From CAZWBR01 sp964632305 (lineage in GTDB: Bacteria; Bacteroidota; Bacteroidia; Bacteroidales; Prolixibacteraceae), in NCBI GenBank assembly GCA_964632305.1, contig CAZWBR010000007.1, positions 36,309 to 100,308 on the forward strand: DNA of 64,000 nucleotides, given 5' to 3'. The notes under the pieces were generated by a model. The model made no database searches. It was not told the origin of the DNA and saw nothing but the letters and a program-made list of their open reading frames with translations. Position 1 is the first letter of the stretch, and the number at the start of each line of letters is the position of its first letter. Of this stretch, positions 9,253 through 16,681 are shown piece after piece. The position numbers and the translations under genes are program-made.

Positions 9253-9291
9253 TATCGCCCCGGCCGGCCATTGTCGCTTACCGGGGCGATA
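9253..9291 (+). terminator. GC-rich hairpin after the DUF1080 gene
   Basis: TATCGCCCCGG (9253-9263) and CCGGGGCGATA (9281-9291) form a perfect 11-bp stem with a 17-base loop, 66 bases past the stop codon. Only TTTAT follows, so it may be a weak terminator or a 3'-end stabiliser. Confidence 0.4.
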
Positions 9292-9397
9292 TTTATATCA
9301 GAATATACCGAAATCATCTAACGAGGCGTTCCGGTCCTCCGTACCCAACTGCAATCCTGATCACTGACGCAGCCCGTGAAGGATGGCCTGACAGTTT

Positions 9398-10099
9398 TCA
9401 CCCTTGCCAAAACCCGGCCTTCAATTCAAACATATCCTTTAAAACAATATCGGCGCCTGAATCAAGCAGGATTTTATCATCGAGAATGCCGGTATTCACC
9501 GCTATGGTAAAGATCCCTGCCCCTTTAGCCGACTCAATCCCTAACGGGGCATTCTCCACCACCACAGCTTCATCTGCTGCCAATCCCGATTTTTTCAGCG
9601 CCTGAAGATAGGGCTCGGGATGCGGTTTTCCATGTTTAACATCCAACCCTGAGACAATCTTATCCCTCGAAATATATTCCTTAAATTCGGTGGCCAGCCC
9701 TTCAAGCAAACGTTCCTGGGCAGAACCGGTGACCACCCAAATATCGAGTCCTTTTTCCCGTATTGAAGCCATAAACTCACGAATTCCGGGTATAGGCAGG
9801 CTCTTGGGAAGTTGTCCGAACAGACCGGTTTTCTTGTCATAGATCATCTGTATCTCCTGATCGGTAGCCGGACGGTTTTTAATCCGCTGATAGATCAGGT
9901 TAATGGTAGAGGCGGCCGTCCGTCCCTCATTCATATAGGCCATCTCGGGCGGGAAATCGATCCCGAAAAAATCAAAAGCCTGGCACCACGACCGGACATG
10001 ATTTCCCATCGAATCATAAATCACGCCATCCATATCGAAGAAGACCGCCTTCAGTTTATTGTGGCTTAAAGCCCTTAATTTAGATGTATTCAATTTCAT
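9398..10099 (-). CDS. HAD-superfamily phosphatase, beta-phosphoglucomutase-like
   Basis: 233-residue haloacid dehalogenase-type hydrolase. Motif I is FFDMDGVIYDSM with the nucleophile Asp and acid/base Asp two residues on; motif II VVTGSA; motif III Lys in KIVSGLDVKHGKPHPEPY; motif IV VVVENAPLGIESAKGAG. A helical cap follows motif I, as in the PGMB/GPP/sugar-phosphatase group (subfamily IA). The physiological sugar phosphate is unknown. I chose the ATG at 10099 because a longer in-frame start at 10159 would run through the terminator hairpin of the upstream gene. Confidence 0.85.
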   Translation of the reverse strand: MKLNTSKLRALSHNKLKAVFFDMDGVIYDSMGNHVRSWCQAFDFFGIDFPPEMAYMNEGRTAASTINLIYQRIKNRPATDQEIQMIYDKKTGLFGQLPKSLPIPGIREFMASIREKGLDIWVVTGSAQERLLEGLATEFKEYISRDKIVSGLDVKHGKPHPEPYLQALKKSGLAADEAVVVENAPLGIESAKGAGIFTIAVNTGILDDKILLDSGADIVLKDMFELKAGFWQG

Positions 10100-10115
10100 T
10101 TTCACGTTAATACAG

Positions 10116-10144
10116 AAAAAGAGGCCTGTTTTCACCGGCCTCTT
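10116..10144 (-). terminator. Intrinsic terminator after the DUF6599 gene
   Basis: AAGAGGCC (10119-10126) and GGCCTCTT (10137-10144) form a perfect 8-bp stem with a 10-base loop. On the minus strand it is followed by a T run. It lies 24 bases past the stop of the DUF6599 gene. Confidence 0.75.
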
Positions 10145-10167
10145 CCCAATTTCTTCCAAAAATACGA

Positions 10168-11013
10168 TTATTTGCTTATATTCCCGATAATCTTTCCAAA
10201 AATGGCATCAACCGTAGTATTGCTGTTCTTGATAACTGCTCCGACCAGATACTTGTCCTTCCATCGCAATTGAACCGTTCCGTTGAAGGGATCATTAAGT
10301 GTAAAATCGCCTTCCCCCATTTTCTGAGCCTTCTCTTCAGTAAACTCGAAATATTTCGCAACGATGGCTCCCGCGGCTTCCTTACTCTCCTTCTCAATGA
10401 CGAAGAACGTGGTTTCACCTTCAGGTAAGCTGTATTTGGCACGGGTAGCAGCGCCCAGGAAGCCCAGACCCATAAATTCACCCGGAATATACTGGACCGA
10501 ATTCTTAACCCTGTTTTCGTCCGGGAAAGCACTAACCACCTTAGGGAAGAGTGGCTTTTCACAAAGGACAGATGCAAACCGTACGGCAATATCCGAAAGC
10601 AAGGAAGCCCCTGCATTGGGGACTTGATAGCTATTCATTTTCACATAATACTTTCCGGTCACAAAATTCAGGATCGTATCATCGTAATAGCCCTCCAGTC
10701 CGATAGCCTTTGTTTCAGCACCCTCAGGCCTCTCCATACTGTATATCCCATACGCCCGTAATGGGTCGCCCTGATCATAAACCTCTATGGTCAACTCCGA
10801 TTCCCCTTTTTCCCATCGAGCGACCTGAAGGGCTTGGAAACCATAACTAAAATAAAATTCGGCCGCCCCATCTATGTGTTCAAACAGATTGTCACTGTTA
10901 AATGACAAGGTTTTCCCGGTCTTCACCCAACCCGCTACCTCCGGAAACCTGATCTCCTGAGAAAAGGAGATCAGCGGAAACAGGAGTATAATTCCAATCA
11001 ATAATTTTTTCAT
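10168..11013 (-). CDS. Secreted DUF6599-family protein
   Basis: 281 residues with a cleavable signal peptide (MKKLLIGIILLFPLISFSQ). The mature part shows the pattern I associate with the DUF6599 family: FEHIDGAAEFYFSYGFQ near residue 45, a stretch on conversion to YGIYSMERPEGAE, and VTGKYYVKMNSYQ. The function is not established for the family; members lie in the periplasm of many anaerobes, often near oxidoreductases with Fe-S clusters. Here it is 33 bases downstream of a Tat-exported aldo/keto reductase with two Fe-S motifs, so the two may form one unit. Confidence 0.7.
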   Translation of the reverse strand: MKKLLIGIILLFPLISFSQEIRFPEVAGWVKTGKTLSFNSDNLFEHIDGAAEFYFSYGFQALQVARWEKGESELTIEVYDQGDPLRAYGIYSMERPEGAETKAIGLEGYYDDTILNFVTGKYYVKMNSYQVPNAGASLLSDIAVRFASVLCEKPLFPKVVSAFPDENRVKNSVQYIPGEFMGLGFLGAATRAKYSLPEGETTFFVIEKESKEAAGAIVAKYFEFTEEKAQKMGEGDFTLNDPFNGTVQLRWKDKYLVGAVIKNSNTTVDAIFGKIIGNISK

Positions 11014-11046
11014 AAACAATAATCTGCAAATAAATATTAGACCGTC

Positions 11047-12225
11047 TTAAACCAGAAAATCTCCCGGTACGGCAGTGATTCGGGCTATATCCGTTATCTT
11101 TTCCCTCACGTTAAAACCATTCGGACAAGTGACCGTACAAGTGGGGCAGAGGCCGCAGGGATTGTCGGAAACGTTGAGCTCGGCCAGGGTTGTATAGGCC
11201 TTTGCCGGATAGGAATAGCCGTAATTATACATATAGGAACGCATGATGTCGGGGATCGGCAGATTGTTCGGACACTGGCCCAGGCAGGTCTGACATCCTT
11301 TGCAGAAAAGGCCCGTTTCGTTCATCGCCAACTCGAGATCAGTTTTCTCTTTCGAATCCAGTTCAATATTCATGGCTACCGTCCAGTTTTCCTTCAGCAT
11401 ATCGTATGACGTAAGTCCGGGAATGCAGGTACAGATCAAATCATCCTTAAGGGCCCATTTCAAGGCCGCCTTATAATTGACCGGTTTTTTCTTTTCCTTA
11501 TCCATAAAACCACCCGACATCGTCTTCATCGCGATGAGTCCCAGACCAGCCTCTTTAGCCCGTACCATGGCATCATGCAAGGCTTTATCATCCTTCAATG
11601 AAAAGTTATAGGAGGTCAGCACAACATCGTAAAACTTATTATCGACTGCCGCGTTGATCACACCAGCCATATTGGTATGGGTCGAAACGCCGACGAAACG
11701 CGCTTTGCCACTCTCTTTGATCGCTTTTAATACCGCCAGGTTATCGGGGTTATTGAGCTGCTCGGCGCTATCCATCCCATGCAGGTAAAAGATATCGACA
11801 TAGTTCGTCTGAAGACGTTTCAGGCTTAATTCAAACATCTCCATGAATTTCACTTTGTTGATCCCGCCGCGGTCGAGATGGATCTTGGTCGCAATAATAA
11901 CGTCTTTTCGCGGTTTATCTTTGAGGAAGTTGCCAATCATCTCTTCATTCCGGCCTTCCTGATAACCATGAGCGGTGTCAAAATGGCGGATACCCAGGTC
12001 ATAGGCGGCTTTCAATATGTTTGGATTATCGGCCCGCATGACCCCCATACTGACCACCGGCAGCTCTATCCCGGTTTTCCCAAGCTTGCGGGTAATAATT
12101 TTACCCTTGGTTTGTTCGCCCTCCGAAAGGGTAGGAGCAGCGGTGACGGGTGCAGCCGCCAGTCCGACCGTGGCCGTAGCTCCCATCAATAAAAAGTTTC
12201 TGCGGTTCAAAGTTGAATTTCCCAT
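11047..12225 (-). CDS. Tat-exported aldo/keto reductase with two C-terminal 4Fe-4S motifs
   Basis: 392 residues. The N-terminus carries a twin-arginine signal (NRRNFLLMGATATVGLAAAP). An aldo/keto reductase barrel follows: RKLGKTGIELPVVSMG, DTAHGYQEGRNEE (catalytic Tyr), ATKIHLD (catalytic Lys), FYLHGM (His). The C-terminus adds CKGCQTCLGQCP and CGLCPTCTVTCP, each able to ligand a cubane cluster. Fe-S-bearing AKRs of this kind are common in anaerobes but little studied; substrate and electron partner are unknown. A signal on an NADPH-type enzyme is notable because the cofactor would have to be loaded before export. The DUF6599 gene follows. Confidence 0.85.
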   Translation of the reverse strand: MGNSTLNRRNFLLMGATATVGLAAAPVTAAPTLSEGEQTKGKIITRKLGKTGIELPVVSMGVMRADNPNILKAAYDLGIRHFDTAHGYQEGRNEEMIGNFLKDKPRKDVIIATKIHLDRGGINKVKFMEMFELSLKRLQTNYVDIFYLHGMDSAEQLNNPDNLAVLKAIKESGKARFVGVSTHTNMAGVINAAVDNKFYDVVLTSYNFSLKDDKALHDAMVRAKEAGLGLIAMKTMSGGFMDKEKKKPVNYKAALKWALKDDLICTCIPGLTSYDMLKENWTVAMNIELDSKEKTDLELAMNETGLFCKGCQTCLGQCPNNLPIPDIMRSYMYNYGYSYPAKAYTTLAELNVSDNPCGLCPTCTVTCPNGFNVREKITDIARITAVPGDFLV

Positions 12226-12714
12226 GTCTCTGATTTATTAGTTGTCAGGGTTAAAAAAAATCTTGCAAAACAACTTTGCAAGTTAATCATTTTTTCCACA
12301 GATATCACGGATTTTAAACCTGTTAACATTACATTAACATGCCACGCTTTTTAACAAAAAAAGAGATCAATAATCTAATTAAGAATCGATCTCTTTTCCC
12401 GGCATTCTCATTCTTCTTCCCCCGGAATTTGTTACAGGAAAGAACCTGTTTCAACAACAGAATTTATTAACTTTATTCTGCTTGCTTCATGGCCCGTCTT
12501 TGTAAATAAATCAGTCTAAATATCAATCGTTTTTGTTGGGTAATGATTACAAAGCGAGAAAAACGGTCCGGCAAACAACAGGTCCCGGCAGACAGGGAAA
12601 ATATAAATTATCGGCAGTGAAAGGAGTCATGATCCTGAACCGCCAACCGGGAATGAAAAATAAGTCCCAACAGTGTCGGATTCAACACTGCAATTGAAAA
12701 TAAAAAATACGCGT
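12226..12714. other. Intergenic region between divergent reductase and FAD oxidoreductase genes
   Basis: About 490 bases. The one clear structure is a hairpin at 12359-12397 (see terminator entry). The stretch also has a GC-poor part at 12230-12360 and a low-information part at 12540-12700. I find no tRNA, riboswitch or credible small gene. A TAnnTTTG element for either gene was not found with certainty. Confidence 0.4.
12353..12397 (-). terminator. Orphan intrinsic terminator or attenuator on the minus strand
   Basis: AAAAGAGATC (12359-12368) and GATCTCTTTT (12388-12397) form a perfect 10-bp stem. On the minus strand it is followed by a run of seven T's, the form of an intrinsic terminator. 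It lies about 130 bases upstream of the aldo/keto reductase start in the same direction, with no gene before it, so it would end either a small RNA or the leader of the reductase mRNA. Confidence 0.5.
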
Positions 12715-14100
12715 ATGAACTATAATGTAATTATCGTGGGAGCGGGGCCGGCAGGGATCTTCACGGCCTACGAACTGGTGAAGGACAGGTCGGACCTAAA
12801 AATTCTGATCCTTGAAAAAGGTCGCGACATTTACAAACGGCACTGCCCTAAACATACCAACGGGGGAATCTGCATCAATTGCAAGCCTTGTTCCATTACC
12901 ACCGGCTGGGCAGGAGCAGGCGCTTTCTCCGACGGGAAACTTTCACTTTCGCACGAAGTGGGAGGGACCTTGCCCGATTATATCGGAGTCGAAGCTACTC
13001 AGGATATGATCCGCTACACCGATGAAATCTACCTCCATTTCGGGGCTGACCGTAATGTCCACGGGGAGACTGTGACCCCGGCCATGCGCGAGATCCGCCG
13101 CAAGTCGATCGAAGCCAACCTTAAGCTGGTCCATTGTCCGGTCCGACATATCGGCACCGAGAAGACACAGCTCCTTTACCGCGACCTCTACGAATATCTC
13201 AGATCGGGAGACGTTGAAGTGAGGTTCAATACTCCGGTTACCGAATTTATTATTGAGGAGGGACAGATCAGCGGAGTGAGAACCCACAAGGAAGAACTAT
13301 TCGCTGATAATGTAGTCGTAACCGTTGGGCGTGAAGGATCGAAATGGTTACTGCAACAGTGTGAAGCACAAAAAATTCCGACTGAAGTGGGAATCGTGGA
13401 TATCGGGGTCAGGGTGGAGTGCCGCAACGAGATCATGCAGGAGATCAACGACAATTTCTACGAGGCCAAGCTGGTCCATTACACCCGCACCTTCGACGAT
13501 AAGGTCCGCACCTTCTGCTCCAATCCCGGGGGTTTTGTCTCCTCGGAGTATTACGACGGACATCTGGCTGTTGTCAACGGCCATAGTTATAAAGATCTAA
13601 AAAGCGACAATACCAACTTTGCCTTGCTGGTCTCACAAAAGTTTACCGAACCGTTTAATGCGCCCATCGAATATGGCCGCCATATTGCCCGACTGGCTAA
13701 TATGCTGACCGAAAACAAAATACTGGTTCAGCGCTTTGGCGATCTCATTCGCGGAAGACGCACCACCTCCGGACGTCTCTATCGGAACAACATCCTGCCA
13801 ACTCTAAAGGATGCCGTTCCGGGCGATTTAAGTCTGGTCCTCCCGCATCGGATACTGATGGACATTATCGAAATGATTAAATCGCTCGACAAGGTCAGCC
13901 CCGGATTAGCCAGCGACGAAACATTGCTTTACGGGGTTGAAGTTAAGTTCTATTCCAATATCATCAAGGTGGATCGGTCTTTTCAAAGCCCGTCGGTCAG
14001 GAACCTCTATTTTGGAGGCGATGGCGCAGGGATCACCCGGGGATTGATGCAGGCCTCTGCGAACGGAATCCTGATCGCGAAAGAAATTTTGAAGAGATAA
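12715..14100 (+). CDS. FAD-dependent oxidoreductase (COG2509 type)
   Basis: 461 residues. It opens with the dinucleotide-binding motif VIIVGAGPAGIFTAYEL and LEKGRD at the end of strand 2, then a Cys cluster CPKH...CINCKPC (about residues 43-60). A GWAGAGAFSDGKL segment follows, and C-terminally YFGGDGAGITRGLMQAS, the FAD-ribityl motif seen in this uncharacterised flavoprotein family. It is unlike sulfide-quinone or succinate enzymes in detail. The gene lies 137 bases upstream of the homocysteine-synthesis genes on the same strand, but a promoter element at 14189 suggests those can be transcribed separately. ATG at 12715 gives the usual family start. Confidence 0.8.
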   Translation: MNYNVIIVGAGPAGIFTAYELVKDRSDLKILILEKGRDIYKRHCPKHTNGGICINCKPCSITTGWAGAGAFSDGKLSLSHEVGGTLPDYIGVEATQDMIRYTDEIYLHFGADRNVHGETVTPAMREIRRKSIEANLKLVHCPVRHIGTEKTQLLYRDLYEYLRSGDVEVRFNTPVTEFIIEEGQISGVRTHKEELFADNVVVTVGREGSKWLLQQCEAQKIPTEVGIVDIGVRVECRNEIMQEINDNFYEAKLVHYTRTFDDKVRTFCSNPGGFVSSEYYDGHLAVVNGHSYKDLKSDNTNFALLVSQKFTEPFNAPIEYGRHIARLANMLTENKILVQRFGDLIRGRRTTSGRLYRNNILPTLKDAVPGDLSLVLPHRILMDIIEMIKSLDKVSPGLASDETLLYGVEVKFYSNIIKVDRSFQSPSVRNLYFGGDGAGITRGLMQASANGILIAKEILKR

Positions 14101-14188
14101 TCGGCAATAATTTCCTGTTCTGATCACAATAATTCTTCCAATCTTTAATTTAAAGGAGATTTTCAGTTCAAAATCTTCATCTTTAGAT

Positions 14189-14196
14189 TAATTTTG
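14189..14196 (+). promoter_or_regulatory. Putative -7 promoter element of the homocysteine/methionine operon
   Basis: TAATTTTG matches TAnnTTTG and lies 41 bases before the ATG at 14238. No good -33 TTG is seen. It would start the transcript carrying DUF39, NIL-ferredoxin, UPF0280 and metH. Confidence 0.45.
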
Positions 14197-14237
14197 CAGC
14201 CTTTCAGACATCCTTGAGATTAATATTTCAATAAACG

Positions 14238-15401
14238 ATGGGTTTAAAAAGATCATACGAAGAGATCAACGAGAAGATAAGGAGCGGCAAAGCCGTCGTC
14301 CTTACGGCGGAAGAGGTGTCAGCAATGGCGAAAGAACTTTCTCCTGCCGAGATTTTCAATAAGGTTGATGTGGTTACTACAGCCACTTTTGGAGCGATGT
14401 GTTCCTCCGGAGCCATCCTGAATTTTGGTCACTCCAGCCCTCCGATCCGTATGGAACGGATCACCCTGAACGGGGTTCCCGCTTACGGAGGCCTAGCAGC
14501 CGTCGATACCTATATCGGTGCTACAGCTGAAAACCCGGACAATCCGAAGTACGGGGGCGCCCATGTCATTCAGGAACTGATCGAAGGGAAAGAGGTCGAA
14601 CTCGAAGCCTGGGGAAAAGGGACCGATTGCTATCCAAGGAAATATATCAAGACAAAGATTTCTCTGGACAAGATCAACGAGGCAATTTTATTCAACCCCA
14701 GAAACGCTTACCAGAACTATAACGTGGCCACCAATTCCACGAACAAGATCAAATATACCTACATGGGGACCCTTCTTCCGGGAATGAAGAATGCCAATTA
14801 TTCAACCGCGGGCGAATTAAGTCCACTGCTTAATGATCCTGAAATGAGGACCATCGGCATCGGCTCCCGGATATTTTTAGGCGGCGCCACCGGTTATGTG
14901 GTTTGGCCAGGTACCCAGTTTAATACCTCCAAAGAAAAAAACGAGTACGGTGTCCCCGTTAGCAATTCAGCGACCCTGGCCGTGATCGGCAACCTGAAAG
15001 AGATGAGTTCCAACTTCCTTAGGGCAGCCTATTACGAAAAATACGGCGTCAGCATGTTTGTCGGAATTGGGATTCCGATCCCTGTCCTGGATGAAGATAT
15101 GGCGCGGTTTGTCTCCATTCGCAACGAACAGATCGAAACGACGATCCTCGATTATGGCCTCCCGGGTTCCCCGGTCCTGGGCCGTACCAATTATGCCCAA
15201 CTGCGGTCGGGTTCCATCGAGATCGACGGGAAAAAGATCCGTACCGCCCCGGTCGCCAGCCTCCAGAAGGCTCGTGATATTGCTGAAATACTGAAAAATA
15301 AAATAAAACAGGGCGAGTTCGAAATAACCAAACCCGTTCAGATGTTTCCCACCGATACCTCGTTGAATAGACTGGTCGATATGGAAGGAGGTGAGCAATG
15401 A
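14238..15401 (+). CDS. Homocysteine biosynthesis protein (DUF39, HcyBio family)
   Basis: 387 residues matching PF01837 (DUF39). Established work in methanogens links this family to making homocysteine from aspartate semialdehyde and sulfide, with a ferredoxin partner. The two conserved cysteines expected to carry persulfide chemistry are visible: Cys55 in FGAMCSSGA and Cys131 in GTDCYPRK. Other blocks are NFGHSSPPIRMERITLNGVP, GGLAAVDTYIGAT and LGGATGYVVWPGTQF. The tandem CBS domains found in some family members are absent. It overlaps the next gene by four bases (ATGA). The metH gene downstream in the same unit would methylate its product. Confidence 0.9.
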   Translation: MGLKRSYEEINEKIRSGKAVVLTAEEVSAMAKELSPAEIFNKVDVVTTATFGAMCSSGAILNFGHSSPPIRMERITLNGVPAYGGLAAVDTYIGATAENPDNPKYGGAHVIQELIEGKEVELEAWGKGTDCYPRKYIKTKISLDKINEAILFNPRNAYQNYNVATNSTNKIKYTYMGTLLPGMKNANYSTAGELSPLLNDPEMRTIGIGSRIFLGGATGYVVWPGTQFNTSKEKNEYGVPVSNSATLAVIGNLKEMSSNFLRAAYYEKYGVSMFVGIGIPIPVLDEDMARFVSIRNEQIETTILDYGLPGSPVLGRTNYAQLRSGSIEIDGKKIRTAPVASLQKARDIAEILKNKIKQGEFEITKPVQMFPTDTSLNRLVDMEGGEQ

Positions 15402-15817
15402 AAGAAGTGACACGCCGTTATGTATTAAAATTTCCCCCGCAAAGCGCCGACAAAGCTCTAAGTTATAAGCTGATAAAGGATTACGACATTAAAATCAATA
15501 TTCTGAAAGCTGAAGTAAGACCTGGCAGTACCGGCAGCTTGCTGCTCGAAATGGAAGCGCTCCCTAAAAATATTAAGAAGGGGATCGAGTACCTCGTAGC
15601 CAACAACGTTCTTTGCGAACCGCTGGATAAGAAAATCAAATTCGCGGCCGAAAAATGCATCAATTGCGGTAACTGTACAGGCGTCTGTTTCACCGGCGCG
15701 CTGACCATGGACCGAAATTGGGAGCTGCATTTTAACCCTGAGCTCTGCGTGGTTTGCGAGCTTTGCGTGCCGGCCTGCCCGATGAACGTTTTCGAAATCA
15801 ATTTCCACGAAGAGTAG
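15398..15817 (+). CDS. NIL-domain ferredoxin, homocysteine-synthesis partner
   Basis: 139 residues. The first 75 or so form a NIL domain (RRYVLKFPPQSADKALSYKL..., PF09383); then come two 4Fe-4S motifs, CINCGNCTGVC (Cys87, 90, 93, 97, followed by Phe not Pro) and CVVCELCVPACP (Cys117, 120, 123, 127). In methanogens the matching small protein works with DUF39 and is thought to supply electrons for sulfur insertion. Start overlaps the DUF39 stop, implying translational coupling. A gap of about 100 bases separates it from the UPF0280 gene. Confidence 0.9.
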   Translation: MKEVTRRYVLKFPPQSADKALSYKLIKDYDIKINILKAEVRPGSTGSLLLEMEALPKNIKKGIEYLVANNVLCEPLDKKIKFAAEKCINCGNCTGVCFTGALTMDRNWELHFNPELCVVCELCVPACPMNVFEINFHEE

Positions 15818-15920
15818 AACTGAGAAAAAATCAGGTTTTAAAGAGGCCCCTATGAGGGAAGGTGAGGATCTGTCGGTGGAAGAAACAATAATGAAAAAGT
15901 AAATTCCTTCTGTTAAATTT

Positions 15921-16679
15921 TTGACCGGAATATTGATCGAAGAAAGAACATACCGACACGAGATGGGAGAGGGGCGGTTCCGCTATTTCCCCGCCGGATA
16001 CAAGGATACAGACTTGTACATTGGCGTCGATGCCGCTTCGTTCAACAACGACTTATTATCCTTTTCACTGGAAAGGATCAAACATTACCGGAAATTACTC
16101 GAAGATTATCTCCTGGTTGATCCCGAATTTGGTAAAACATTAATACCTTATTTCCCAAAAGATTCAGCTCCCGAAATTGCTCACAGAATGGCCGCGGCGG
16201 CCCGTAAAGCTGGTGTGGGGCCCATGGCAGCCGTCGCCGGAGCCTTTGCTGAATATGTTGCTGAGGATCTGATCCCCAATTTCCCCATCCGCGAGATGGT
16301 TGTTGAAAATGGCGGCGATATTTTTCTTAAATTAGAGCAACCCATTACGCTTTCTGTTTTGGCCGGCAATTCACCCCTTTCGGGAAAGATTGGGATTGAG
16401 ATTCCCGCTTCGGTCGGCAGAATAGGAGTTTGTACTTCGGCCGGCAAGGTCGGTCCTTCGCTAAGTTTTGGCAAAGCCGATGCCGTGATGGTAGCCTGCT
16501 CCGATACCGCGCTGGCTGATGCCTGGGCTACCTCGCTTGCCAACCTGATCAAAACGGGAAACGATATTGATCCGGTGTTAAAGCAGACTGAAAAAATAAG
16601 CGATATCCTTTCCGTCGTGATGATTTGTGACGACAAAATAGGTATCCGCGGCGATTATGAAATGAAATTGATCAAATAA
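15921..16679 (+). CDS. UPF0280 (COG2122, ApbE-like) protein
   Basis: 252 residues of the UPF0280 family, distantly like the flavin transferase ApbE. Blocks seen: IEERTYRHEM, AAAARKAGVGPMAAVAGAFAEYVA, VVENGGDIFL, SLSFGKADAVMVACSDTALADAWATSLAN. In methanogens a COG2122 gene is required, with the DUF39/ferredoxin pair, for growth on sulfide as sulfur source, so its presence here completes the set. No ATG fits the family N-terminus; TTG at 15921 or TTG at 15933 is the likely start. Only two bases separate its stop from metH. Confidence 0.85.
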   Translation: MTGILIEERTYRHEMGEGRFRYFPAGYKDTDLYIGVDAASFNNDLLSFSLERIKHYRKLLEDYLLVDPEFGKTLIPYFPKDSAPEIAHRMAAAARKAGVGPMAAVAGAFAEYVAEDLIPNFPIREMVVENGGDIFLKLEQPITLSVLAGNSPLSGKIGIEIPASVGRIGVCTSAGKVGPSLSFGKADAVMVACSDTALADAWATSLANLIKTGNDIDPVLKQTEKISDILSVVMICDDKIGIRGDYEMKLIK

Positions 16680-16681
16680 AT

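Noticed and set aside
15852..15902. 16-codon frame between the ferredoxin and UPF0280 genes
   Set aside because: Too short and without support; the ATG is likely chance.
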